This document shows positions 1 through 7,951 of a stretch of DNA of 64,000 nucleotides, in pieces. A program made the translations under genes and the position numbers. The notes under the pieces are model-generated. The model did no database searches. It was given only the letters and a program-made list of their open reading frames with translations, and was not told the DNA's origin. This DNA is from Chlorogloeopsis fritschii PCC 6912 (GTDB lineage Bacteria; Cyanobacteriota; Cyanobacteriia; Cyanobacteriales; Nostocaceae): NCBI RefSeq assembly GCF_000317285.1, contig NZ_AJLN01000084.1, forward strand, positions 1-64,000. Direction: 5' to 3'. Position 1 is the first letter of the stretch, and every line of letters begins with the position of its first letter.

Positions 1-26
1 GTGTTCAGTTAAATGTAGATGTCTTG

Positions 27-52
27 CGAAGCCTGCCTTCGCAGGCTTTGTT
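27..52. terminator. hairpin downstream of the haemagglutinin-like gene
   Basis: An 8-bp perfect stem AAGCCTGC/GCAGGCTT (29-36 with 41-48) encloses a CTTC loop. It lies just beyond the stop of the minus-strand gene ending at 82. It may terminate that gene, or be one of the palindromic repeats common in these genomes; no long T-run is present on the minus side. Confidence 0.4.
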
Positions 53-81
53 CGTTTAGCTTCAGGCTTGAGCCTGTGAGC

Positions 82-2505
82 TTACTTTACAAGGGATACA
101 GTATTACAAGATGCAGGAGAAAGCAAAGGAGTATATGGCGTCACAGTCGATGTATCAGCAACCAGAGCTATTTCACCCTTGGCATCAACAACCCAACCTT
201 GAGCTTCAATAATTTTATGAGTCTGCGAAGATTCTATATTCCTTGGTTCTTCTTGTCTATTACTGTGCACACCTCCAACAGATTTTTCGTCTTCCAAGTT
301 TATCCAATCTGCTAATACCCCATCGCCAAGCAACGGCTCTGTAGGACTAGGAGTGATACCTCCGCGCCCCGTAGCAACAAAGGAACTTCTGCTTTGTTGC
401 CCATTGGGATTACAGCCAGTAGCAATCAACTGTGAAGCATCTACCAAATTCATAGGTAGTTCTATTAATCCCTGACTAGGGTCAATATCTGGTATGTTGA
501 CATTTACCTGACCGCTAAGATTTGGATTGGTTTGAGAAATTGCTGTGATGTCGTTAGTTGGTAGCCTTTGCGGATCTAGTTGGCTTGGATCGTTAGTGGC
601 GAGAAGCCTTACCAAGTCTTCGCGGCTACGCTGTTCCATATTAAAAATACCAGAAGACTGAATATGAACTTTGCCACCAGCATCTGTGAAAGCATTAGCA
701 GTGATATCGCTGTTTTCGCTGGGTGTCGCAACAATAAAGCCATTAAGAACATCAATTATGATATTACCCCCATCTCCGGCAGCCTGGGCTTGGCCTGCAT
801 TAGTAGATATTTGACTGTTACGGCGCATCAATAATAAGTCTCGTAGTTGCAGCCTGATATTTCCACCATTTCCCAAATCGGTTTCAGATGTGAGTTTTGC
901 TTTATTGTCTAAAAGTATAGAGCGAGCATTTATATTTAGTTCGCCTGCTTCCCCTAGCTTATTTGGATCTCCTAGATAGATATATTCTTTAAGCACTCCA
1001 CTACCTACAGTTATTGTTGCCCCATCGCGGACAATCAATTGCTCTGTTTTAAGTGTCACATTGCCAGCAGAACCAGAACCTTGAGTTGAAGCAAACAAGC
1101 TGCTAGTAGAGCCAGTTGGTGAAGTTCCAGTGAGTTCTACAGATTTGGAGGCATTAATAGTCAAATTACCTCCTTTTCCTGTAGCTGGAATAAATTCGTT
1201 AGAAAAAGGTAGGAACAGTCCATTAGATTGTGTTGTTACCGTTGCCCCGCCCTGAACATATAACTTTTGAGTGTTGATTGTTATGCTACCAGCATTTCCA
1301 GCAGCGGAAGTTGAACTAAATAATCCACTGCGATTAAAAATGCTCAAACCTTGTAGCGGTAATGAAAACAGGTAGCCACCAATCAGCTCCACAGAGTCTG
1401 AGGCATTGACAGTCAATTGTCCGCCCGAACCCGAACCTACACTATTAACTGATACTTGTGCTCCATTCCGGACAACCAATTTCCCAGTGTTAATTATTAA
1501 ATTTCCTGCGTCACCATCACCGAAACTAAAACTCGTTAAAGGTGTTCCAGGGCCAATTAATTCTACGGACTCTGTGGCATTCACCGTCAAGCTTCCTCCT
1601 GATAGCGAACCCAGAGTATTAGCAAAAATTCCTGAACTCCCATTGATCAATAGGTGCTTGCCCTGCACCTGAACATTGCCTCCACCCTCGCCACTGACAT
1701 CTACGAAAGATGGAAATTGAATTCGCGGAATTAGCTGAATATTCTGGAAATTCTGGACACCTTCATATCCCAAAGCCCAACCTTGGTTTGTTGGGTTCAT
1801 ACTGACAAAACTATTGCTAGCAACACTTCCTAGCTCAATTCTTCCCTCTTGTGCTGTTAAATTTCCACCCTCTAAAGTTACATCTCCACCCACAAGCGCC
1901 AAGGTTTTGCCTGACGGCACTTGTAACCCAACAGAAATGCCGAAATTATCAGTCACTTGTGATTGATTAATAATGGGAGCCGCAGTTGCTCCAAATTGTA
2001 AACCAATGGGAACATTGACTGTCAGCAGAGGCATAGTTTGAGTATCTACGGCGCTAAATCTAGTACCGTCGGCAAAGTTCAAACTACTGGCAGTACTTGC
2101 TAGAAAAGAGCCGCCTATATTTAAAGAAGCATTGGGGCCAAAAATAATACCATTGGGATTTATCAAAAACAGGTTAGCTGTGCCGTTTGCTTTAAGTGTG
2201 CCATCAATATTAGAAACAGACTTACCAGTTACCCGATTAATAATATTTTGAATATCCAGAGCATTATTAAAGTAAGCCGTACTCCCAGTGGATACGGAAA
2301 ATTGCTCAAAACTATGGAACAGGTTGCTTCCTGCTTGAGTTCCACCTTCAATAATTCTGATATTGTCTTGTGTGATGACGCGGGAATGATTAGGTAGAGT
2401 AGCATCTTGAATGATTTGGGCAATAGCACAGTTTGCAGAGAAAACTATTGCACTACCTATTGCTACTCCTAAAGCTTGAAACCTACCCCACAAAGTACTA
2501 CTCAT
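82..2505 (-). CDS. filamentous haemagglutinin N-terminal-domain (two-partner secretion) exoprotein
   Basis: The 807-residue product starts with a Sec signal peptide (about residues 1-29, ending ANCAIA). A TPS/haemagglutination-activity domain follows (about 30-170), with the hallmark NLFLINPNGIIFG at 111-123. The rest is Gly/Asn/Ser-rich, with degenerate repeats of the type GGxLTVNAxxSVELxG, as expected of a right-handed beta-helix. Such proteins are exported through an Omp85-like TpsB porin and are surface-located or released; no TpsB gene is in the window. The C-terminal region (GCNPNGQQSRSSF, then QGWVVDAKGEIALVA) is typical of cyanobacterial members, so the gene looks intact. It starts at ATG 2505. 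Role in adhesion or in the sheath is inferred from the family only. Confidence 0.85.
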   Translation of the reverse strand: MSSTLWGRFQALGVAIGSAIVFSANCAIAQIIQDATLPNHSRVITQDNIRIIEGGTQAGSNLFHSFEQFSVSTGSTAYFNNALDIQNIINRVTGKSVSNIDGTLKANGTANLFLINPNGIIFGPNASLNIGGSFLASTASSLNFADGTRFSAVDTQTMPLLTVNVPIGLQFGATAAPIINQSQVTDNFGISVGLQVPSGKTLALVGGDVTLEGGNLTAQEGRIELGSVASNSFVSMNPTNQGWALGYEGVQNFQNIQLIPRIQFPSFVDVSGEGGGNVQVQGKHLLINGSSGIFANTLGSLSGGSLTVNATESVELIGPGTPLTSFSFGDGDAGNLIINTGKLVVRNGAQVSVNSVGSGSGGQLTVNASDSVELIGGYLFSLPLQGLSIFNRSGLFSSTSAAGNAGSITINTQKLYVQGGATVTTQSNGLFLPFSNEFIPATGKGGNLTINASKSVELTGTSPTGSTSSLFASTQGSGSAGNVTLKTEQLIVRDGATITVGSGVLKEYIYLGDPNKLGEAGELNINARSILLDNKAKLTSETDLGNGGNIRLQLRDLLLMRRNSQISTNAGQAQAAGDGGNIIIDVLNGFIVATPSENSDITANAFTDAGGKVHIQSSGIFNMEQRSREDLVRLLATNDPSQLDPQRLPTNDITAISQTNPNLSGQVNVNIPDIDPSQGLIELPMNLVDASQLIATGCNPNGQQSRSSFVATGRGGITPSPTEPLLGDGVLADWINLEDEKSVGGVHSNRQEEPRNIESSQTHKIIEAQGWVVDAKGEIALVADTSTVTPYTPLLSPASCNTVSLVK

Positions 2506-2643
2506 ACTGGATATTGCACCCCTCTAAATCAGTAACTGTTGTTTAACAACAGTGATGCTGCACCTATATTAAGTAGACTACATGAGGTTTGTATCTGTGA
2601 TGCGCTCTTGGTTAGTGAAAAAATCTAACTATGTCTGCCTAAC

Positions 2644-2886
2644 TTAGCATAGCCAGCAGCCTTTAGGATAACCAGGTATTGGACAGGGATAAGCCCATCT
2701 GCAAGCTGCTATCTTAAATTCTCGATCTGAATCTGCTGGCAGAAATTCCTTATTTCTCGTTTCTAGAGTACCGTTGCTTCTAATTAGGGCAAAGGAGTAA
2801 GTTCCAGAAAAAGTAACTGTTCCAATAATTGCTAAAGCACTTGCTAGCCCTAACTTACAGTAACTACTACTTCGACTTTGAAACAT
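2644..2886 (-). CDS. small exported peptide with C-terminal YPCPIPGYPKGC motif
   Basis: An 80-residue protein. The N-terminus resembles a signal peptide: a basic start, then LGLASALAIIGTVTFSGTYSFA at about 12-33. A polar middle follows, and the C-terminus is W-x-YPCPIPGYPKGCWLC with four cysteines in the last 19 residues. The start ATG 2886 is preceded by a plausible AGGATG ribosome site. The C-terminal motif recurs in the product of 3335-3631, which lies upstream on the same strand and has a different N-terminus. Codons of the shared motif differ mainly at third positions, which argues that the peptide is under selection. Function unknown; an exported Cys-rich peptide or a ribosomally made peptide precursor are possibilities. 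Confidence 0.55.
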   Translation of the reverse strand: MFQSRSSSYCKLGLASALAIIGTVTFSGTYSFALIRSNGTLETRNKEFLPADSDREFKIAACRWAYPCPIPGYPKGCWLC

Positions 2887-3334
2887 TTTTGTTCATCCTA
2901 AAAAACAATAGTTAAGTCAAAGACTTCCTATTATTAATTTAGAATAAAAGATAAAAATAACTCAAGTAATTTTTGCCAAATAACGACTTTTTTATCTTTA
3001 TTGAAAGGAAAATGAAAAGGAAAGGCCATTGGCTAATTTAGCATTTTGTTGCCGCTAAGAAATAGAATTTGAATGTGGTGAAGACAGCGTAAAAGGCTGC
3101 TGACCTTCACCAGCATACAATCTTAGATTACAGTGAAGTTGTAGTTGTCCTTTTAATCAAGCATTATCTACAAAACTGGAAAAGCTACACAGTTGTGAGC
3201 AATTTCCAGCTTCAGAATGTTGATTTTAGTACAGCTAAAATACATTGTCTACCGTTAACTCTTAGTACCTAAGGTTATTGTTTCAAAATTCTATGAAACC
3301 CTTCCCTAAGAATATGTTCAAGTTTTGCCCTGTA
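2887..3334. other. AT-rich intergenic stretch between the two YPCP peptide genes
   Basis: No supported gene was found in these 448 bases. The sequence is AT-rich and carries no clear hairpin with a T-run. It presumably holds the promoter of the downstream 80-residue peptide gene. Confidence 0.4.
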
Positions 3335-3631
3335 CTAATTGCAGTTACAACCAAGAGGATAGCCGGGTACTGGACAAGGGTAACACCATGCTAGCTTCCC
3401 AAGTTTGATTTCCGGCTTAGGGATTTCGCTTAACAATCCCATAGGTTGTAGTTCTTTGGCAGTGCTATTAAATCGAATTGGATGTAGGTCAATTGAACAT
3501 TGAATTTTGATGAATTGGTCTTCTGGAATACTGTATTTTTCACGTAACTTGGCGAGATCTACTTGCTTCAAGCATTCACGAACTTCTTGGTTAATTTCAT
3601 CTTTTAACTGCTGTATACTTTCTTCGTTCAT
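3335..3631 (-). CDS. small protein with C-terminal YPCPVPGYPLGC motif, possible peptide precursor
   Basis: A 98-residue protein with a strong AAGGAG ribosome site shortly before ATG 3631, so it is probably translated. Residues 1-80 are charged and leader-like: an acidic helix (EESIQQLKDEINQEVRECL), then KYSIPEDQFIKIQCSIDL. There is no signal peptide. The last 18 residues are W-CYPCPVPGYPLGCNCN, closely matching the tail of the neighbouring 80-residue protein. The arrangement (conserved Cys/Pro/Gly tail on a leader-like N-terminus) recalls RiPP precursors, but no maturase, protease or exporter lies nearby, so this is only inference. A metal-binding tail is an alternative. Confidence 0.6.
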   Translation of the reverse strand: MNEESIQQLKDEINQEVRECLKQVDLAKLREKYSIPEDQFIKIQCSIDLHPIRFNSTAKELQPMGLLSEIPKPEIKLGKLAWCYPCPVPGYPLGCNCN

Positions 3632-3770
3632 GATTTTTAATCTCCTTGTATTCTGGGTAATTGTTAACCCATACTGAACTACAAAAAGATATGGCAGTTT
3701 TCCAAAATTTTTCTCAAATTTAAAAATATTTTTGTTATTGTTTCTTGATGAAAAAGAAGTGCAGAAGGAA

Positions 3771-3868
3771 AGAGGGGGACAAGGGTACAGGGAACAGGGG
3801 GCAGGGGACAGGTGACAGGGAAAACAACTAATGACAAATGACTAATGACTAATGACAAATGACTAACT
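3771..3868. repeat. short tandem heptad-type repeats
   Basis: A run of GGGACAGG-like units passes into AATGACAAATGACTAATGACT-type heptads. This matches the STRR repeats described in heterocystous cyanobacteria. It overlaps the 3' end of the minus-strand gene at 3863. Confidence 0.75.
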
Positions 3869-4861
3869 AATTAACTCTACAATTTCCTCTGGTATTAGTT
3901 GGGAGGGGGTGTTCCAACCAGAACCGCCGACTGTGCGTCGTCCTCCCCAACCTTCAGCATGGGGATTTTTGATGAGTTCTGCTTGGGTGAGGCGTTCAAA
4001 AATACCAGAAGTGTAATCAAGCTTGGGGGTTTGGGGATGAGCAGGCAGGCAACCGAGAGTGTATTGAGTACCGCCATTTTTGTGTTCTCGGATGACGAGT
4101 GTTTCGGGGCGGAGAGACTGGATATCTGCAATACTTGTAAGACCTTGATAGAAGGCTCTCGGATCGATATAGCGCCCGATTCCTTTGAGATTGCATACAC
4201 CTACGAAACCGCGAGATGTAAGAATGAGGCGAATTCGCTCTTGTGCTATCAACTGCTGGGCATCGCTTTCTAATCCTTTTAAGTAAGCATCTGCTTCTCC
4301 TTGCTCACCAGGCCAAGTACGATCGCCTGCAGCAGCTGCTATCAACCATTCTGTACTTCGTTGGAAAGATATAGACATATAGCGTTCCCAATCTTCTGGC
4401 GTCCAAGTTTGCCGATCTGGGGAAAGTTGTAGTTCAGTGGCGATCGCACTGCCGATGGTTTTCATTCCAGCCACTGCTTTGAGAGCAAATTCTGCCAAAT
4501 GATTCAGTTCCTCAGGCACCATGAGATGATCGCAATCCCAAGCGATCGCTCGCAGTCGATCCACAACTTGCGATCGCACTAGAACCTCGCGAGGCAGTTG
4601 TACCCAAGCGCCAGCACAGCAAGCATCTGCATCCACTTGCGGAGTGACAATACAAGTCGGTTGCGTGGTGGCGAAATCCTCAACTAACTTCGTTTTTGGC
4701 ATGGGCATTTCGTCAATCTGAATGTCAGCACCACCCGAACGATGGTGATCCCAATGCAGATCGTCGGAACGAGGTTGCCAACCAGGAACAGTACCATCGA
4801 CCATAATAATTTGATGGTCTTTGGGAATGTGGCTGAGATTTGTGGTGACAAGGTAGCGCAT
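3863..4861 (-). CDS. conserved hypothetical protein with DHH-phosphoesterase-like motifs
   Basis: 332 residues, no signal peptide or membrane segment. Two motifs recall DHH-type phosphoesterases: DLHWDHHRSGG at 34-44 and VDADACCAG at 76-84, near where those enzymes place metal ligands. The rest (for example KAVAGMKTIGSAIATEL, ERIRLILTSRGFVG, YTLGCLPAHPQTPKLDY) is not one I can assign, so a hydrolase role is inference. It starts at ATG 4861, leaving only about 70 bp before the left duplication of the mobile unit. Originally this gene and hemD were probably divergent neighbours. Confidence 0.6.
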   Translation of the reverse strand: MRYLVTTNLSHIPKDHQIIMVDGTVPGWQPRSDDLHWDHHRSGGADIQIDEMPMPKTKLVEDFATTQPTCIVTPQVDADACCAGAWVQLPREVLVRSQVVDRLRAIAWDCDHLMVPEELNHLAEFALKAVAGMKTIGSAIATELQLSPDRQTWTPEDWERYMSISFQRSTEWLIAAAAGDRTWPGEQGEADAYLKGLESDAQQLIAQERIRLILTSRGFVGVCNLKGIGRYIDPRAFYQGLTSIADIQSLRPETLVIREHKNGGTQYTLGCLPAHPQTPKLDYTSGIFERLTQAELIKNPHAEGWGGRRTVGGSGWNTPSQLIPEEIVELIS

Positions 4862-4930
4862 GGAAGAACAGATTTTGCTGTGCGAGAGTCTAAACTCAGA
4901 CTAGCTTTTTCAAGTAGCAGTCAACTCTGC

Positions 4931-4941
4931 ACTTAGGAGGT
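4931..4941 (+). repeat. left copy of 11-bp target-site duplication
   Basis: ACTTAGGAGGT directly abuts the outer end of the left inverted repeat and recurs exactly at 7933-7943 beyond the right inverted repeat. This is the expected signature of transposition. Confidence 0.85.
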
Positions 4942-4990
4942 TCAGGGGGCGACAAGTGAGCTAAAGTGCTTGCTGTATAAGCTTCATAGC
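4942..4990 (+). repeat. left terminal inverted repeat
   Basis: Begins TCAGGGGGCGACAAGTGAGC and ends CTTCATAGC. It pairs with 7884-7932 in inverted orientation, matching at 47 of 49 positions. Confidence 0.85.
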
Positions 4991-5020
4991 TCTTAAATTC
5001 CTTTGATACAAGCTCAACAG

Positions 5021-5049
5021 CCCTAAGCAAAGCGTAGCGAAACTTAGGG
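5021..5049. repeat. hairpin inside the mobile unit
   Basis: CCCTAAG (5021-5027) and CTTAGGG (5043-5049) form a 7-bp perfect stem around a 15-base loop, between the left inverted repeat and the NTPase gene. It is a candidate terminator or transcription insulator; function not shown. Confidence 0.4.
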
Positions 5050-5393
5050 TACTTCACTATCTTCACTATATATAGTACTAACTTATTATTACTTTAGTTT
5101 AAATCTTTTTACGCCTATGAGTTTCCCACACTGACGCACTACACAATCTATAGATGGGGGCATACTCAAGACTTCGCCGAAAATATCCATCATGGCAGAG
5201 CGACGAGAGCAGCCATAGATCCTTGATAAGAATAGGCAGCGAAATTTAAGTTTGCAGAAAACGCCACAGATTAGGTAATGTTTCTTAAGTATATATACAG
5301 AGATTTTGTACAAGAATTTACATTACGATAGTTTTGCGCGTGTCTTGTCTTTACCTCCTAAAGTGCGAAAACTAAATGGGAGTAGACAAGTAA

Positions 5394-7745
5394 ATGTTGT
5401 TCGGCTTAGACATTCAAACCACTAGAAAGACGATCGAGCAATTCAGTAGAGACAACCAAGGAATAATTAACCTCCTTGTGGGATTAGCAGCATTAGTGAC
5501 AATCGCCACCCTAGCTTGGGCGATCTGGCAAGGCATCCGGTGGTACAAAACAAAGATCCGGAAGCTTACTATTCCCCCTTCTACTTTCCCTTTTGAGGTC
5601 ATTAAGCCTCATGGGAATGTGCTGTCATTAGCTTTCGGTGCCCATAACAACGATCCCTTGGCAGATGAGCGCATCCCTTATCAAGGGCGACGGGTTGAGC
5701 GAAATATCCGGCGGGAATTAGAGAAAAAGTTAGAACAGCGGAATTGGCTTTTAATTGTTGGACGAACAGGACTGGGGAAGACGCGAGAAGCAGCAGAATT
5801 AGCCCAGCTTTACAACCGAGAAGGTTGGACAGTTCTCTGGTTGAAATTAGCCGAATGGGTAGACGAACCAACCCAAGAACAGCTCGACAAGATTGGCACT
5901 AATCACAAGTTGCTGTTTTTCCTCGATAACCTCAATCAGAGGATGCACTATCGCCATTACGATGTGTTCCCCAAAATGGAAACATCGGAGTTAGCACCCG
6001 CGATCGTTCCGTTGCAAGAGCGACTACGGCGAACTTTAGAGGCTTACGAACGGCTCTACGGTCAGGCAGAAATGCGAGTCATTGCCACAGCTAGGAATGA
6101 AAGACAGTCACTCAACCCTGGAGAACCGAGTGAATGGGAAAAGCTGCAATGGGAGAAATACCCGCAGTTGTGGCAGCGCTTTGAGGTTTATGAATTACCA
6201 GCACCAGAAGATGAGGCAATTGTTCAGTTGTTGAGGGATATTGTCCCCCAAGCCCAAATCTCAGCTAGGGAAGAGAACTATGGAGCGATCGCAAGGGAAA
6301 ACGACTCTACTTTCAGGAATGTGGTTGAGAATCTCCGCCACTTGAAAAATAGAAGATTGCCTTTGACTCCTAATAATTACCAAAATACTCTCACAGAGAA
6401 CTGGATAAATCGCTATCAAAATGCTGTCAGACGATATCCTGCTGCTAAATACATTTACGACGCAGTGGACTTACTGCAACAATTCGGCATTTCACTGGAG
6501 CGGTTCACGGTAGAACCAACAGCCCTATTGATGGTACAAGGGAATTTTTGGCAGTGGTTATGGTATCGCTGGTCAATTCTCAGGGCACTGAATAATCTGA
6601 TTGAAGCCGAACGCATCCTTAGCCCCCGCGATGGGCAGATTGAAGCCAAAGGAAGATGGGTAGAGGTGGGTAAATACGTCCGTCCCTTATCCCACAAAGT
6701 TTTGAAATTGACAGATAAATATCCCCAAAAAATGCTGAGTTCGCTCTTTAATTTTGGCCGCCAACTGTCAATCTTAAACCACCCTAAGGAAGCTTTAGCC
6801 TGCTTCAACAAGATTATCTCTTTCGTCCCTCAAATCGAAATCTCTGAATTCTGGGGAATACGGGGCGAAGTGCTGTATAAGTTGAGGCGCTATGAGGATG
6901 CAATTGAATCCGACAATAAAGCCCTGGAATTACAGCCTAATGACGCCCTAACCTGGTACAATCGGGGCGTAGCGCTGGGGAAGTTGGGGCGCTATGAAGA
7001 TGCAATTGACTCCTACAATAAAGCTCTGGAATTACGGCCCAATCTTTTCTGGATCAGGAGCAATCGGGGTGTAGCGCTGGATGAGTTAGGGCGCTATGAG
7101 GATGCAATTGCCTCCTACGATGAAGCCCTGGAATTACAGCCTAATGATGCCCTAACCTGGTACAATCGGGGCGTAGCGCTGGATAGATTGGAGCGCTATG
7201 AGGATGCAGTTGTCTCCTACAATAAAACCCTGGAATTATCGCCCCACGATCGCCTAGCCTGGTACAAACGGGGCGTAGCGCTGGATAAGTTAGGGCGCTA
7301 CGTGGATGCAATTGCCTCCTACGATAAAGTCCTAGAATTAAAGCTCGATCATTACAAAGCCTGGAGCAACCGGGGCGCAGCGCTGAATGCGTTGGGGCAC
7401 TACGTGGATGCACTTGCCTCCTACGATGAAGCCCTAAAATTACAGCCCGATGATTACCAAGCCTGGAGCAATCGGGGTGTAGCGCTGAATAAGTTGGGGC
7501 GCTACGAGGATGCACTTGCCTCCTACGATGAAGCCCTAAAATTACAGCCCGATGATTACCAAGCCTGGTATAACAAAGCTTGCTGCTATGCTTTGCAGAA
7601 AAATGTCAATTTGGCAGTTGAAAACTTGGAACGAGCTATCAGTTTCAACCCTAAATGCCGAGAGGTGGCAAAAACTGACTCGGATTTTGGCAGCATTCGA
7701 GAAGATGAGCAATTTCAAAAGTTGATTCAAGGAAGAAGTGATTGA
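5394..7745 (+). CDS. membrane-anchored P-loop NTPase with C-terminal TPR array
   Basis: 783 residues. A single membrane helix lies at about 24-46 (INLLVGLAALVTIATLAWAI). An NTPase module has a Walker A GRTGLGKT at 123-130 and a Walker B-like LLFFLDNL around 172-180. A helical linker follows, then eight consecutive 34-residue tetratricopeptide repeats (about 483-754) of the pattern W-x-NRGVAL-x-LGRYEDA-x-SYDxALELQP. The layout resembles STAND-type signalling ATPases, where the repeats sense a ligand; several such proteins act in defence or cell death, but that role here is inference. It is the only complete gene of the transposon-like unit. The TPR-coding DNA is made of near-identical 102-bp units, so repeat number may vary by recombination. 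Confidence 0.8.
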   Translation: MLFGLDIQTTRKTIEQFSRDNQGIINLLVGLAALVTIATLAWAIWQGIRWYKTKIRKLTIPPSTFPFEVIKPHGNVLSLAFGAHNNDPLADERIPYQGRRVERNIRRELEKKLEQRNWLLIVGRTGLGKTREAAELAQLYNREGWTVLWLKLAEWVDEPTQEQLDKIGTNHKLLFFLDNLNQRMHYRHYDVFPKMETSELAPAIVPLQERLRRTLEAYERLYGQAEMRVIATARNERQSLNPGEPSEWEKLQWEKYPQLWQRFEVYELPAPEDEAIVQLLRDIVPQAQISAREENYGAIARENDSTFRNVVENLRHLKNRRLPLTPNNYQNTLTENWINRYQNAVRRYPAAKYIYDAVDLLQQFGISLERFTVEPTALLMVQGNFWQWLWYRWSILRALNNLIEAERILSPRDGQIEAKGRWVEVGKYVRPLSHKVLKLTDKYPQKMLSSLFNFGRQLSILNHPKEALACFNKIISFVPQIEISEFWGIRGEVLYKLRRYEDAIESDNKALELQPNDALTWYNRGVALGKLGRYEDAIDSYNKALELRPNLFWIRSNRGVALDELGRYEDAIASYDEALELQPNDALTWYNRGVALDRLERYEDAVVSYNKTLELSPHDRLAWYKRGVALDKLGRYVDAIASYDKVLELKLDHYKAWSNRGAALNALGHYVDALASYDEALKLQPDDYQAWSNRGVALNKLGRYEDALASYDEALKLQPDDYQAWYNKACCYALQKNVNLAVENLERAISFNPKCREVAKTDSDFGSIREDEQFQKLIQGRSD
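6840..7655 (+). repeat. eight 102-bp TPR-coding tandem repeats
   Basis: Each unit encodes one 34-residue TPR. Several adjacent units are almost identical at DNA level; for example the stretch around 7413-7470 recurs around 7515-7570. Such arrays are prone to slippage and unequal crossing-over. Confidence 0.85.
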
Positions 7746-7883
7746 TTTCTCTATACTGCAAGTGAAAGCTTAAGCTGGGGAGCTGCTTCTCTGGCTAGGC
7801 TTTCATCTATGCGGATGTTTTCAGGAAGCTCAATCATCGTCCTTAGTTGGTTCTTCCGCAACAGCGCGATAGTATGCAGCGAG

Positions 7884-7932
7884 GCTATGAAGCTCATACA
7901 GCAAGCACTTTAGCTCACTTGTCGCTCCCTGA
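7884..7932 (-). repeat. right terminal inverted repeat
   Basis: Reverse complement of 4942-4990 with two mismatches. It ends ...GTCGCTCCCTGA, directly followed by the 11-bp duplication. Confidence 0.85.
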
Positions 7933-7943
7933 ACTTAGGAGGT
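7933..7943 (+). promoter_or_regulatory. right target duplication, also the hemD Shine-Dalgarno
   Basis: ACTTAGGAGGT is the exact second copy of 4931-4941. Its AGGAGGT core lies 8 bases before the in-frame TTG at 7952, an ideal ribosome-binding position for hemD. The transposition event therefore duplicated the hemD ribosome site. Confidence 0.75.
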
Positions 7944-7951
7944 CAATCAAT

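Larger units (their letters stand above)
4942..7932. mobile_element. transposon-like unit with 49-bp terminal inverted repeats carrying an NTPase-TPR gene
   Basis: Seen directly: 4942-4990 is the reverse complement of 7884-7932 with only two mismatches, and both ends are flanked by the identical 11-mer ACTTAGGAGGT. The 2,991-bp unit contains one large gene (5394-7745) and no complete transposase. A 10-13-bp duplication is typical of some IS4-family elements, so mobilisation in trans by such an element is possible (inference). The unit inserted between the gene ending upstream at 4861 and hemD, at the hemD ribosome-binding site. Two very short minus-strand frames near the right end (one encoding LAAYYRAVAEEPTKDDD before its stop, the other starting MIELPENIRIDESL) may be remnants of older genes. 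Confidence 0.8.

Noticed and set aside
5089-5313. Minus-strand 74-codon frame inside the mobile unit
   Set aside because: The stretch SRRSAMMDIFGEVLSMPPSIDCVVRQCGKL vaguely resembles part of a transposase, but there is no ribosome site, no catalytic residues and no second fragment. It was not called as a gene.
7141-7515. Minus-strand 124-codon frame opposite the TPR array
   Set aside because: Its periodic PRSAPTYSALRP pattern is simply the antisense shadow of the 102-bp repeats.
7847-7951. Upstream extension of the hemD frame
   Set aside because: These codons lie within the right end of the mobile unit and have no family similarity; TTG 7952 with AGGAGGT fits better.
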